DNA of 64,000 nucleotides from Hydrogenoanaerobacterium saccharovorans. GTDB taxonomy: Bacteria; Bacillota; Clostridia; Oscillospirales; Ruminococcaceae. Location: the NCBI RefSeq assembly GCF_003814745.1, contig NZ_RKRD01000002.1, forward strand, positions 380,420 through 444,419, given 5' to 3'. The translations under genes and the position numbers were made by a program. Below, one piece after another: positions 1 to 8,294 of the stretch. The notes below the pieces were generated by a model. That model saw only the letters and a program-made list of their open reading frames with translations. It did no database searches and was not told where the DNA came from. The number at the start of each line of letters is the position of its first letter. Position 1 is the stretch's first letter.

Positions 1-44
1 ATGCAACAGTAAAATATGGACAAAGCAACCAAATAAAACGACAA

Positions 45-91
45 GAAACAACCGTAGCCCCCTTGAAAGCAAGGGGGCTACGGTTGTTTCT
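45..91 (-). terminator. Intrinsic terminator of the surface-protein gene
   Basis: A long near-perfect inverted repeat (arms centred on GTAGCCCCCTTG / CAAGGGGGCTAC) lies 10 bases past the stop of the minus-strand gene ending at 101. On the minus strand it is followed by a T-rich tract. The stem is over 18 bp. Confidence 0.8.
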
Positions 92-100
92 GTAAAATCC

Positions 101-985
101 TTACCGTTTTTGTAAAGCTATCTTTTTCTTTTTATAAATCAAAACCACTATGAAAACAATGATTGTGAGCGTTACGCCAAAAATCAAAATAGGTGCGGAT
201 GTGCTGGCATCCATGTCTGTGGTTTGGTCGCCGGTGCGCGGTTTTTTGTTAGGCTCCAGTTTTATAAATTCTTCTTCGTTTTTTTCTATTTTCGCAAGTG
301 CTTCTGTTGCTTTTTGTAACAAGGCGCTGTCAGCCAAAATCAGCCCGTTTTTATTAAAATTTAAATTATATTTGGTGTTCGCAGAAGATTCAGAGTAGGG
401 AGTCTGAAAATCTGTTATAATAACTCCTTCCTTTTCAGCGTCCGATAAATGATAAACGTAACCCAGACCATCGATCAATGCAAGTTTTGCTTTTATTGTA
501 TTTTTATCAAAGTTTTCTTGCTCTAACAGTGCGGAGATTTGTTTGGCGTTTAAACGGTAGTCGCAAGATTCTTCCACGTTTTTGGTTTGTTTGTAAATAT
601 AAATATCCGGGCGGTTGCCATCTACGGTAAACTGCACCATTCCTGCAAATGCGCCCTCATTATCTTTAACATTGGCAATATATGCCTGTCCTTCTTCTAT
701 ACAATACGGCGATAACTGAAAGGTTCCTGTTTTGGCATAGTCGTAAAAGCTGCCACAGTACAGTGGCATGATAGTATCATTATCAATAAAAATTTGGTGT
801 TCTTTCAAATAAGCACTTAAGCTGCCTGTATTCTGTTTAATTGCTTTTTCAATTTCTGCACTGTTACTTGCATAGATAGCTTGTACATCCGAGAAATTAT
901 ATTTTGCATCCGTTGCAAAAACCAATGTTGAAAGTATTGTAATGCACAGTAAAATCACGCATAAAATCGATGTGAGCTTTTTCAT
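101..985 (-). CDS. Secreted, C-terminally membrane-anchored hypothetical protein
   Basis: The 294-residue product has an N-terminal signal peptide (Lys-Lys, then a hydrophobic run to about residue 24). An extracellular domain of about 235 residues follows, with no family I recognise. The C-terminal part holds a transmembrane segment (about 264-284) and a Lys/Arg-rich tail. Just before the segment is KPRTGD, which resembles a sortase LPxTG signal except that Leu is replaced by Lys; it could be a degenerate sorting signal or simply a type I membrane anchor. The start is supported by a GGAGGG ribosome site seven bases upstream. It is transcribed away from ddh and ends at a strong terminator, so it is probably monocistronic. 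Function is unknown. Confidence 0.75.
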   Translation of the reverse strand: MKKLTSILCVILLCITILSTLVFATDAKYNFSDVQAIYASNSAEIEKAIKQNTGSLSAYLKEHQIFIDNDTIMPLYCGSFYDYAKTGTFQLSPYCIEEGQAYIANVKDNEGAFAGMVQFTVDGNRPDIYIYKQTKNVEESCDYRLNAKQISALLEQENFDKNTIKAKLALIDGLGYVYHLSDAEKEGVIITDFQTPYSESSANTKYNLNFNKNGLILADSALLQKATEALAKIEKNEEEFIKLEPNKKPRTGDQTTDMDASTSAPILIFGVTLTIIVFIVVLIYKKKKIALQKR

Positions 986-1316
986 AGCGTCCCTCCTACC
1001 CTCAGTATATTATTAAAATAGTTACATTAAGCCATAAATTAAACTTTTCCATAATATGCCCTCAATGAGTTAACCATAATAAAGCATAAAATATTGCACT
1101 ATTTTTTTGATATTTTAAAAATTTGTCGATTCATACACTTTTTTATAAATGTTATAGCAAAAATCACAAATAATAGATAAGGCGTCCAATGGCGCTATTT
1201 ATTTAAAATATGAATTGAAATCATTCAAAATAGTAACAAATATTGAGTTTTAGTGGTAATTTATAGATATATGTTCGATTTTATGCAAGTATTAACAATT
1301 GGACTTGCAAGATGTG
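986..1316. other. AT-rich intergenic gap
   Basis: This is a very AT-rich divergent gap between the surface-protein gene and ddh. I see no open frame with a ribosome site and no RNA gene. It must hold the minus-strand promoter of the surface gene, but I could not choose one convincingly; a TATACT at about 20 bases upstream of that gene's ribosome site is the best -10 candidate. Confidence 0.5.
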
Positions 1317-1346
1317 TTGACAGGAGATGCCTGCAAGCTGTATCAT
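1317..1346 (+). promoter_or_regulatory. SigA-type promoter of ddh
   Basis: TTGACA (1317-1322) and TATCAT (1341-1346) are separated by 18 bases, about 33 bases before the ddh start codon. Confidence 0.7.
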
Positions 1347-1378
1347 GACAATAGAATTTTATAGGGAGAAGTGATGTC

Positions 1379-2272
1379 ATGATAAAAGCAGCGATTGTAG
1401 GTTACGGAAATATCGGAAAATCGGTTTTAGAGGCGATTTCTGCAGCAGCAGATTTTGAACTGGTCGGTGTTGTGCGCCGTAATCCTGCCAATGTTCCGGC
1501 AGAGCTTGCGGGCATGCAGCTGGCAAGCGATATTGCAGACCTTTCCGTTCGCCCGGATGTAGCGATTTTGTGCACCCCCACACGCTCTGTACCGGATTTT
1601 GCAAAGCACTGCCTTGAGTTGGGCATCAACACGGTTGACAGCTACGATATACATAGCAGCATATGGGATTTGAAATGTACGATTGACCCAATTGCAAAGG
1701 CGCATAAGGCTGTTTCTGTTCATTCGGCGGGATGGGACCCCGGCTCAGACTCGATTGTGCGTGCGCTGATGCTTGCTGCCGCGCCTAAGGGCATTACCTA
1801 CACCAATTTTGGCCCAGGTATGAGCATGGGGCACACGGTTGCTGTAAAGGCGGTTGAAGGGGTGCGCAAGGCGCTGTCGGTGACCATCCCTCTGGGTACT
1901 TCGATTCACCGCAGAATGGTTTATGTTGAGGTGGAAAAGGGATATTCCTTTGATGAGATCGCGAAGAAAGTAAAGCAGGACCCCTATTTTGTGCATGACG
2001 AAACCCATGTAATCGAGGTTGCCGACGTAGATGCATTGCTGGATATGGGGCATGGTGTAAACATGGTGCGCAAGGGTGTATCGGGCAGTACGCAAAATCA
2101 ACTGTTTGAATTCAACATGAAAATCAACAACCCGGCACTTACTGCACAGATTTTGGTAGGTGCGGCAAGAGCAAGTCTAAAGCAGGCACCCGGTGCTTAT
2201 ACAATGATAGAAATCCCCTTGATTGACTTGCTTTATGGTGACCGCGAGGCACTCATTCGACAACTCGTATAA
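1379..2272 (+). CDS. ddh: meso-diaminopimelate D-dehydrogenase
   Basis: This 297-residue enzyme makes meso-diaminopimelate from tetrahydrodipicolinate, ammonia and NADPH in one step. It supplies lysine and the peptidoglycan cross-linking residue and bypasses the acylated dap branch. The N-terminal Rossmann motif GYGNIG is at 8-13. VDSYDIH (86-92), SAGWDPGSDS (116-125) and GPGMSMGH (145-152) are substrate-site motifs typical of the Ddh family, and the length matches. The ATG follows a GGGAG site by about nine bases. It stands alone under its own promoter between an opposite-strand gene and the yceD-rpmF unit. The call is firm; only cofactor preference is assumed from the family. Confidence 0.95.
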   Translation: MIKAAIVGYGNIGKSVLEAISAAADFELVGVVRRNPANVPAELAGMQLASDIADLSVRPDVAILCTPTRSVPDFAKHCLELGINTVDSYDIHSSIWDLKCTIDPIAKAHKAVSVHSAGWDPGSDSIVRALMLAAAPKGITYTNFGPGMSMGHTVAVKAVEGVRKALSVTIPLGTSIHRRMVYVEVEKGYSFDEIAKKVKQDPYFVHDETHVIEVADVDALLDMGHGVNMVRKGVSGSTQNQLFEFNMKINNPALTAQILVGAARASLKQAPGAYTMIEIPLIDLLYGDREALIRQLV

Positions 2273-2400
2273 TTTGTGATATTATGAAACACAGAATAGC
2301 TTTACAAGACGAAACACCCGGCTGCTTGTACAAAATCTTAAACGATTGGGCCGCAGGGGGCGCTCTGCCTGTATTATCTCACAAAAAGGCGGCAAAGCTA

Positions 2401-2429
2401 TTGACAAAGCCACTTTAGAAATATATAAT
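2401..2429 (+). promoter_or_regulatory. Consensus SigA promoter of yceD-rpmF
   Basis: TTGACA (2401-2406), 17 bases, TATAAT (2424-2429): both hexamers are perfect. It lies about 29 bases before the yceD start, as expected for a highly expressed ribosomal-protein transcript. Confidence 0.85.
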
Positions 2430-2457
2430 ATTCTGCGTGGCGTTATGAGGTGTCATT

Positions 2458-2955
2458 ATGATGATTGATTTAAAGCAGCTCTTCGAAATTGTTGGGGAAA
2501 GCATTGATATTGATTGCTGCCTAAGCCTTTCGGAGGTCAAGCTGGGAATGACAAACCCCTTCACCGAGCCCGTACATCTAAGCGGTAAGATTACAAACCG
2601 TGCAGGTATAGTCACCCTAAACTATACTGCGTCCGCGGCTGCGCATCATGTATGCGACAGATGTCTCGCTCCCATCAATACCCCTGTAGTGTTCGGTTTT
2701 GAGCACATTTTGGTAAAACAAGTCAATGATGACAGCAATGATGATTTCATTGTGGTGCCCAACCTGGTGTTGGACTTGGATGAGCTGGCGTCGTCCGATA
2801 TTATACTTGAATTGCCCAGTAAGGTATTGTGTAAAGAGGATTGCAAAGGCTTATGCCCCACTTGCGGTGTAAACTTAAACGAGCAATCATGCAATTGCAC
2901 CCAAAAGCGGATTGACCCGCGCCTTGAAATATTAAGTAAATTGCTGGAAAATTAA
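2458..2955 (+). CDS. yceD: YceD/DUF177 family protein
   Basis: The 165-residue protein belongs to the DUF177/YceD family, whose members are almost always encoded just before rpmF and are linked in bacteria and plants to 23S rRNA accumulation. It is rich in cysteine pairs: CDRC at 66-69, then CKEDC (125-129), CPTC (133-136) and CNC (145-147), which suggests a bound zinc ion. The C-terminal cysteine block is the diagnostic part. Two ATGs in tandem (2458, 2461) follow a weak GAGGTG site. It is co-transcribed with rpmF 29 bases downstream from a consensus promoter. The molecular role is still poorly known. Confidence 0.85.
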   Translation: MMIDLKQLFEIVGESIDIDCCLSLSEVKLGMTNPFTEPVHLSGKITNRAGIVTLNYTASAAAHHVCDRCLAPINTPVVFGFEHILVKQVNDDSNDDFIVVPNLVLDLDELASSDIILELPSKVLCKEDCKGLCPTCGVNLNEQSCNCTQKRIDPRLEILSKLLEN

Positions 2956-2984
2956 AAATACACAGTTTTAAGGAGGTGCTGAAC

Positions 2985-3167
2985 ATGGCAGTACCAAAGA
3001 GAAAAATATCCAAAGCAAGAAGAGATAAAAGACGTTCCAGCGTCTGGAAGCTGGATGCTCCCGCATTCTCGAAATGCACACAGTGCGGTGAGTTGAAAAT
3101 GCCTCACAGAGTTTGTCCGAACTGCGGTTTCTATAAAGGCAAAGAGGTTATCAAGAAAGAGGCTTAA
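2985..3167 (+). CDS. rpmF: 50S ribosomal protein L32
   Basis: The 60-residue protein begins MAVPKRKISKARRDKRR, the usual L32 start. It keeps all four zinc-ligand cysteines (C31, C34, C44, C47), so this is the zinc-binding (C+) form and not the zinc-independent paralog used under zinc limitation. The ATG at 2985 is chosen because AAGGAGGTG lies just upstream; a GTG at 2976 falls inside that ribosome site. It is the second gene of the yceD-rpmF transcript and is followed at once by a strong terminator. Confidence 0.97.
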   Translation: MAVPKRKISKARRDKRRSSVWKLDAPAFSKCTQCGELKMPHRVCPNCGFYKGKEVIKKEA

Positions 3168-3180
3168 TTGCCTCTCAAAG

Positions 3181-3213
3181 GATGAGGGAGGATTTATCCT
3201 CCCTCATTTTTTT
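3181..3213 (+). terminator. Intrinsic terminator after rpmF
   Basis: An 11-bp perfect stem (TGAGGGAGGAT / ATCCTCCCTCA) with a two-base loop is followed by a run of seven to eight T. Confidence 0.9.
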
Positions 3214-3326
3214 AACCATAAGCTTGTATGATAGTACCAACTGCGGTTTTCTATAACCTGCTTGCGTTTTGTATCATCGGCGTATCTGCGTAGAACGCTA
3301 CTTTCGAAAGGGGCTTACTCATTGCA

Positions 3327-4649
3327 ATGCCAGTAAAAATTAAAAGTGTCGAGCGTCGCTCCCCCGCACAAAAGGCAGGCATTGCGGCGGGCGAAACCCT
3401 GCACAAAATCAACGGCAACAAGATTGTGGACGTATTGGACTACCGCTTTTATATGACCGACGAACATCTCGATGTAGAAGTGGAGGATATTAGCGGCAAA
3501 CTTCGTCATATCCACATTACCAAGCAAGAATACGACGACCTTGGTTTGGATTTTGAAACTTACCTAATGGACAGACAGCATACGTGTAAAAACAAATGCG
3601 TTTTTTGCTTTGTTGACCAAATGCCGCCCAATATGCGCGATACCTTGTATGTAAAGGATGACGATTCGCGGATGTCCTTTTTGTTTGGTAACTATATCAC
3701 GCTTACCAACCTTACAGACGAGGATATTGACCGTATTATCAAAATGCGTATCAGCCCAATTAATGTTTCGGTGCACAGCACCAACCCCGAATTGCGCGTT
3801 ACGCTGATGAAAAACCCCAATGCAGCTGCATCGCTGCGGTATTTAAAGCGGTTGGCGGAGCATGATATTAAAATCAACACCCAGTTGGTTTTATGCCCTC
3901 AACTGAACGACGGTAAAGAGCTGGAGCGGAGCATTACCGATTTGGCAGAACTGTTCCCTGCAGTGGAGAGCATTGCCTGCGTACCGGTGGGTATCACAAA
4001 ATATCGCGACGGGTTATTCCACCTGCGCCCTTATACCAAAGCCGAGGCACAGCAGGTGATTGACACCATTCATGAATATTCCGACCGGTTTTTAAAAGAG
4101 CACGGCGACCGTATTGTTTACCCTGCGGATGAATTCTTTTTGCTTGCTCAAATGCCAATCCCCAATGAGGAATATTACGGAGAGTTCGACCAGTTGGAAA
4201 ATGGCGTGGGCTTGCTTGCGATGCTAAAGCAGGAGTTTGCCGAAGCCCTTGCCGATGCGCATGATAGCGGTAAAAAACGCAGCGTAACCATTGCTACGGG
4301 TGTTGCGGCGGGCGAGTTTATAAAAGACCTGGCCGCACAAGCGCAGAGTAAATACAAGCAGCTAAAATGCCAGGTTGAAGTAATACAAAACGACTATTTT
4401 GGAGAGAATATAACGGTTGCAGGGCTCATCACCGGTACAGACTTAATTGCACAGCTCAAGGGCAAAAACCTGGGGGAAGAAGTTCTTATCACCTCGGCGA
4501 TGCTGCGGCATGAGCAGGACAAATTTTTAGATGATTTTACCATCGAACAGGTAGAACAAGCACTTGGGGTAAAGCTTACGGTGGTGGACAATGACGGTTA
4601 CGAATTGCTGGGCAGTATACTGAACGAAGACTTATGGGCAGATGCTTAA
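3327..4649 (+). CDS. PDZ-radical SAM-DUF512 protein
   Basis: The 440-residue protein has an N-terminal PDZ-like segment (about 4-60). A radical-SAM-type cluster motif follows, with C87, C91 and C94 in CKNKCVFCF, and then the DUF512 C-terminal half (roughly 240-435). Related clostridial and cyanobacterial proteins are annotated only as putative iron-sulfur oxidoreductases; substrate and reaction are unknown. In clostridia the gene usually sits directly before der, as here, which hints at a link to ribosome assembly, but this is inference. The start is ATG 3327, with a GAAAGGGG site about 13 bases upstream, which is rather far. Confidence 0.85.
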   Translation: MPVKIKSVERRSPAQKAGIAAGETLHKINGNKIVDVLDYRFYMTDEHLDVEVEDISGKLRHIHITKQEYDDLGLDFETYLMDRQHTCKNKCVFCFVDQMPPNMRDTLYVKDDDSRMSFLFGNYITLTNLTDEDIDRIIKMRISPINVSVHSTNPELRVTLMKNPNAAASLRYLKRLAEHDIKINTQLVLCPQLNDGKELERSITDLAELFPAVESIACVPVGITKYRDGLFHLRPYTKAEAQQVIDTIHEYSDRFLKEHGDRIVYPADEFFLLAQMPIPNEEYYGEFDQLENGVGLLAMLKQEFAEALADAHDSGKKRSVTIATGVAAGEFIKDLAAQAQSKYKQLKCQVEVIQNDYFGENITVAGLITGTDLIAQLKGKNLGEEVLITSAMLRHEQDKFLDDFTIEQVEQALGVKLTVVDNDGYELLGSILNEDLWADA

Positions 4650-4735
4650 AATAAGCAGATAGACATAGGTTGCTATAAAAACTTACAAAGCAAGCATGAT
4701 AGATAATAAAATACCTATGCTTGCTCATAATACAG

Positions 4736-4750
4736 GCGGGCATTGCCCGC
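4736..4750 (+). repeat. GC-rich stem-loop abutting the der ribosome site
   Basis: GCGGGCATTGCCCGC is a palindrome with six paired bases per arm. It ends one base before the AGAGGAGG ribosome site of der. It is one of several such SD-adjacent hairpins in the window. Confidence 0.55.
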
Positions 4751-4767
4751 AGAGGAGGCGGAAAATT

Positions 4768-6087
4768 ATGTCAAAACCGATTATCGCAGTGGTAGGACGG
4801 CCTAATGTGGGCAAATCCACACTGTTTAATAAGCTGATAGGTCATCGCCTTTCGATTGTGGAGGACACTCCCGGTGTTACGCGCGACCGAATCTACGCAG
4901 AATGTGAATGGCTCAACAAAGAGGTGATGCTGGTAGATACGGGAGGCATTGAGCCGAAAACCGATGATATCATCTTGTCGCAGATGCGCCGTCAGGCACA
5001 GATTGCGATTGACAGCGCGGATGTCATCATCTTAGTGACAGACATCAAAACCGGAGTTACCGCAACCGACCAAGATATTGCGATGATGCTGCAAAAAAGC
5101 GGAAAACCCATCGTGCTGTGCGTGAATAAATGCGATGCACCCGGCCAGGTACCTGCCGATTTTTACGAATTCTATAACCTTGGATTGGGCGACCCGATTG
5201 CAGTATCCTCGGTACATGGGCACGGTACGGGCGATTTGCTGGACGAGTGTTTTAAACACATCGACTTTGACCGCCCCGAAGAATACACTGAAGAATATAT
5301 TAAGGTGGCAATCATTGGTAAACCCAATGTGGGTAAAAGCTCGCTTGTCAACAAAATCGCAGGCGAGGAGCGCATGATTGTGTCGGATATTGCGGGTACG
5401 ACCCGCGACTCCACCGATACAATTGTGGATGACGAACGCGGAAAATTCGTGTTTATCGATACGGCGGGGATTCGCAGAAAGAGCCGTGTAGATGAGAATA
5501 TCGAGCGCTATTCGGTGCTGCGCTCGTATATGGCAGTTGACCGCAGCGATGTATGCGTGATACTGATTGACGCTGTGGAAGGCTTTACCGAGCAGGACAG
5601 CAAGATAGCAGGCTATGCGCACGAGCAGGGCAAGGCTTGCATTATAGCTGTAAACAAATGGGATGCTGTGGAAAAACACGGTAAAACCATGCAGGAATAT
5701 GAGAAGAAGCTCCAGAATGATTTCAGCTTTATGTCTTACGCGCCGTTCTTGTTTATATCGGCAAAAACAGGGCAGAGGTTGGATAAGCTGTTTGAGCTGA
5801 TTAAATACGTCAACGAGCAAAACTGTATGCGCATTTCTACAGGTAAATTGAATGATATACTCGCTTACGCTACAGCACGCGTACAACCCCCAACCGATAA
5901 AGGTAAGCGCTTAAAGATTTACTACATTACACAGGCATCCACCCGTCCACCCACATTTGTATCATTCGTCAACAAAGCAGAGCTGTATCATTTCTCCTAT
6001 CAGCGCTACATCGAAAACCAAATTCGTGAGACGTTTGGGTTGCAGGGAACGCCGATTCGCATGATAACAAGGCAGCGGGGCGAATAA
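4768..6087 (+). CDS. der: Ribosome assembly GTPase Der (EngA)
   Basis: The 439-residue protein has two tandem GTPase domains and a C-terminal KH-like domain and helps mature the 50S subunit. The first G domain shows GRPNVGKST (10-18), DTGG (57-60) and NKCD (120-123). The second shows GKPNVGKSS (184-192), DTAG (231-234) and NKWD (296-299). The KH-like part takes up the last 85 or so residues. The start at 4768 follows AGAGGAGG. A frame extension back to 4696 adds 24 residues without a ribosome site and is rejected. It is followed by plsY and gpsA in the same direction. Confidence 0.97.
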   Translation: MSKPIIAVVGRPNVGKSTLFNKLIGHRLSIVEDTPGVTRDRIYAECEWLNKEVMLVDTGGIEPKTDDIILSQMRRQAQIAIDSADVIILVTDIKTGVTATDQDIAMMLQKSGKPIVLCVNKCDAPGQVPADFYEFYNLGLGDPIAVSSVHGHGTGDLLDECFKHIDFDRPEEYTEEYIKVAIIGKPNVGKSSLVNKIAGEERMIVSDIAGTTRDSTDTIVDDERGKFVFIDTAGIRRKSRVDENIERYSVLRSYMAVDRSDVCVILIDAVEGFTEQDSKIAGYAHEQGKACIIAVNKWDAVEKHGKTMQEYEKKLQNDFSFMSYAPFLFISAKTGQRLDKLFELIKYVNEQNCMRISTGKLNDILAYATARVQPPTDKGKRLKIYYITQASTRPPTFVSFVNKAELYHFSYQRYIENQIRETFGLQGTPIRMITRQRGE

Positions 6088-6207
6088 CCCTTAAATTTAT
6101 CAATCAAAATGCGGGCGGGGTGCGTCCCCGCACTTGAAATACGGCGGCGTTAGCGTTATGATAGTAATAGTAACAGCCACCAAAACTTCATCTTCGGAGG
6201 GATTGCG

Positions 6208-6864
6208 ATGTCGACACAGACTTCTATCATTCTCGGTTCTCTGATTGTTGCAGTATGCTCTTATTTATTGGGCAGTATCAGCTGGTCGGTGATTGTGTCC
6301 AAGCTGATTTTTCACAAGGATGTGCGCGATTTTGGCAGCGGAAATGCAGGTATGACCAATGTATTGCGTACCTTTGGCAAAGGCGCTGCAGCGCTGGTAA
6401 CTGTGGGCGATTTCAGCAAAAGCATACTAACGGTGGCGGTAAGCAGAGGGGTGTTTGCACATCTGTTTGGTACATTGCCGTTTGATATTGGATACATTGC
6501 CGGGATATTTACTATTTTAGGGCATTTGTTCCCGCTGTATTTTCATTTTAAAGGCGGCAAAGGCGTTCTTACAGCACTGGGCATGATTTTGGTCATCAAC
6601 CCCATTGTGTTTTTGGTGCTGGTGGCGCTTTGCATACCTCTTTTGTTTATCTGCAAAATTGTATCCGTGGCATCCATTACAGGGGCAATTGTCTACCCGA
6701 TTGTAACGTTTATCGTTCTGTCGCTGATGAACCGGCCTGCAATGATAGACACTGTATTTTCGGTTTTTATCGGGTTGCTTGTGGTGTATATGCACCGAGT
6801 CAACATCAAACGTTTGATAAACGGGACAGAATATAAGTTCGGAAAACCCAAGGAAGAAAAATAG
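6208..6864 (+). CDS. plsY: Acyl-phosphate:glycerol-3-phosphate acyltransferase PlsY
   Basis: The 218-residue integral membrane enzyme transfers an acyl group from acyl phosphate to sn-glycerol 3-phosphate, the first step of phospholipid synthesis. The PlsY motif GSGNAGMTN is at 43-51, and a GGKGV motif lies near residue 116 between hydrophobic segments. About five to six membrane segments can be read. The ATG at 6208 follows CGGAGGG. GpsA, which makes the acceptor glycerol 3-phosphate, is encoded 13 bases downstream, so the pair supplies both substrate and enzyme. Confidence 0.95.
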   Translation: MSTQTSIILGSLIVAVCSYLLGSISWSVIVSKLIFHKDVRDFGSGNAGMTNVLRTFGKGAAALVTVGDFSKSILTVAVSRGVFAHLFGTLPFDIGYIAGIFTILGHLFPLYFHFKGGKGVLTALGMILVINPIVFLVLVALCIPLLFICKIVSVASITGAIVYPIVTFIVLSLMNRPAMIDTVFSVFIGLLVVYMHRVNIKRLINGTEYKFGKPKEEK

Positions 6865-6877
6865 GAGGGAATGGTAC

Positions 6878-7891
6878 GTGGCAAAGATTGGTGTGTTAGG
6901 AGCGGGCGGTTTTGGCATCGCCCTTTCGGTTATGTGCAACAAAATGGGGCATGAAGTAACCCTTTGGAGTGCATTTCCTGCCGAAATTACGGAAATTATA
7001 CGTGACGGACAGAACCTGCGTCTGCTGCCTAAGGTGAAAATTCCGCAGGAGATTAAGCTTACAAGCAATATTGAGGATCTGCAGGGAAATGATCTTATCA
7101 TTTTGGCAGTACCGTCTTTTGCAGTACGCGAAACCGCACACAAGCTGCAGCCTTATATGGGTGAGGGCAGCGTTTTAGCCACGGTAGCAAAAGGCTTGGA
7201 GGATCAATCTCACAAGCGCCTTTCTGAAGTGATAGCAGAAGAATTGCCGCAGTGCAAAATTGTGGTTATCTCGGGCCCCTCGCATGCCGAAGAAGTAGCA
7301 ACCGGTGTACCTACCACAGTGGTTGCCGCATCGTCTAGCCGCCAGGCGGCAGAACATGTACAAGACTTGTTGATGAACCCCACCCTGCGCATTTATGTAA
7401 ATGATGATATTAAGGGCGTAGAGTATGGCGGTGCACTGAAGAACGTAATAGCACTTGCAGCCGGCATTTGTGACGGGCAGAAACTGGGCGATAACTCGAA
7501 AGCCGCGCTGATGACCAGAGGCATTACCGAGATCGCGCGGCTTGGCGTTGCACTTGGCGCAAATCACGAAACTTTTGGCGGGCTTTCGGGCATTGGCGAC
7601 CTAATTGTTACTTGTACCAGTATGCACTCGCGTAACCGCCGTGCAGGTATTTTTATTGGTCAAGGCAACACTGCGCGCCAAGCATTGGAAAAAGTGGGTA
7701 TGACGGTGGAGGGTTACCTCGCCACCAAAGCAGCGTATGAGCTGAGCAAAAGCGTGGATGTAGAGATGCCCATTGTAGAACAGTGCTATTTGGTGCTGTA
7801 TAAAAACAAGTCACCTAAAAAAGCCATAGCCGACTTAATGGGGCGCCCCAAGCGTCATGAGTCAGAAACCATTTGGCTGCAAACCAAATAA
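6878..7891 (+). CDS. gpsA: Glycerol-3-phosphate dehydrogenase [NAD(P)+]
   Basis: The 337-residue cytoplasmic enzyme reduces dihydroxyacetone phosphate to sn-glycerol 3-phosphate for membrane lipid synthesis. The dinucleotide motif GAGGFGIA is at 8-15 and the catalytic Lys188 sits in GALKNVIALAAG. Length matches the family. Translation starts at a GTG (6878) after TAGGAGGG; an ATG at 6871 is out of frame. It follows plsY by 13 bases and is co-oriented with der, a common clostridial arrangement. Confidence 0.96.
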   Translation: MAKIGVLGAGGFGIALSVMCNKMGHEVTLWSAFPAEITEIIRDGQNLRLLPKVKIPQEIKLTSNIEDLQGNDLIILAVPSFAVRETAHKLQPYMGEGSVLATVAKGLEDQSHKRLSEVIAEELPQCKIVVISGPSHAEEVATGVPTTVVAASSSRQAAEHVQDLLMNPTLRIYVNDDIKGVEYGGALKNVIALAAGICDGQKLGDNSKAALMTRGITEIARLGVALGANHETFGGLSGIGDLIVTCTSMHSRNRRAGIFIGQGNTARQALEKVGMTVEGYLATKAAYELSKSVDVEMPIVEQCYLVLYKNKSPKKAIADLMGRPKRHESETIWLQTK

Positions 7892-7908
7892 GTCTCGGAG
7901 GAATAGGA

Positions 7909-8253
7909 ATGGCAGACAATAAAACCAAAAACAAAGGGTTAAGCCCTATGTTTCGTATCATAGCCGCTGTATATATACTGTATTTGTCTTATGATTTAAT
8001 TAAAAATTTTGTAAATATACCTGCAAACCAACGTTGGTTTTTTATTATCACGATTGTGATATTTATTGCGGCATCGATATGGTTTTTGCTTTCTGCCTAT
8101 CAAGATATAAAACAGCAGAAGGCGCTTGAAGATGCCGAGAAAGCTGCAGAAGCGGCACAGCCTAACGCACAAGAAGAGTTGGCTGAACTTAATGATGCTG
8201 AAGAACTTGGGCAGGATATTTACCCCAATGAGGATAAAAATACGGATGAATAG
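7909..8253 (+). CDS. Small two-TM membrane protein of unknown function
   Basis: The 114-residue product starts at ATG 7909 after a CGGAGG site, 17 bases past gpsA. Residues 1-12 are polar and Lys-rich. Two hydrophobic segments follow (about 15-31 and 42-62), then a charged, Ala/Glu-rich tail that looks helical (about 68-114). I recognise no family. It ends the der-plsY-gpsA run at a shared terminator, so it is probably the last gene of that transcript. Confidence 0.7.
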   Translation: MADNKTKNKGLSPMFRIIAAVYILYLSYDLIKNFVNIPANQRWFFIITIVIFIAASIWFLLSAYQDIKQQKALEDAEKAAEAAQPNAQEELAELNDAEELGQDIYPNEDKNTDE

Positions 8254-8290
8254 AAAAAAGGTTCCGAACAAACTGTTCGGAACCTTTTTT
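8254..8290. terminator. Bidirectional intrinsic terminator
   Basis: A 10-bp perfect stem (GGTTCCGAAC / GTTCGGAACC) is flanked by six A on the left and six T on the right. It can therefore end both the gpsA-side transcript and the convergent DUF4097 operon, which stops at 8295. Confidence 0.9.
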
Positions 8291-8294
8291 GCTT

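Noticed and set aside
3119..3256. Near-repeat of CTGCGGTTTTCTATAA in rpmF and in the gap after it
   Set aside because: A single imperfect pair without flanking structure; likely chance.
5032..5886. Long open frames antisense to der, priA, valS and others
   Set aside because: They mirror strongly coding genes on the other strand, lack ribosome sites and have Cys/His-rich nonsense composition.
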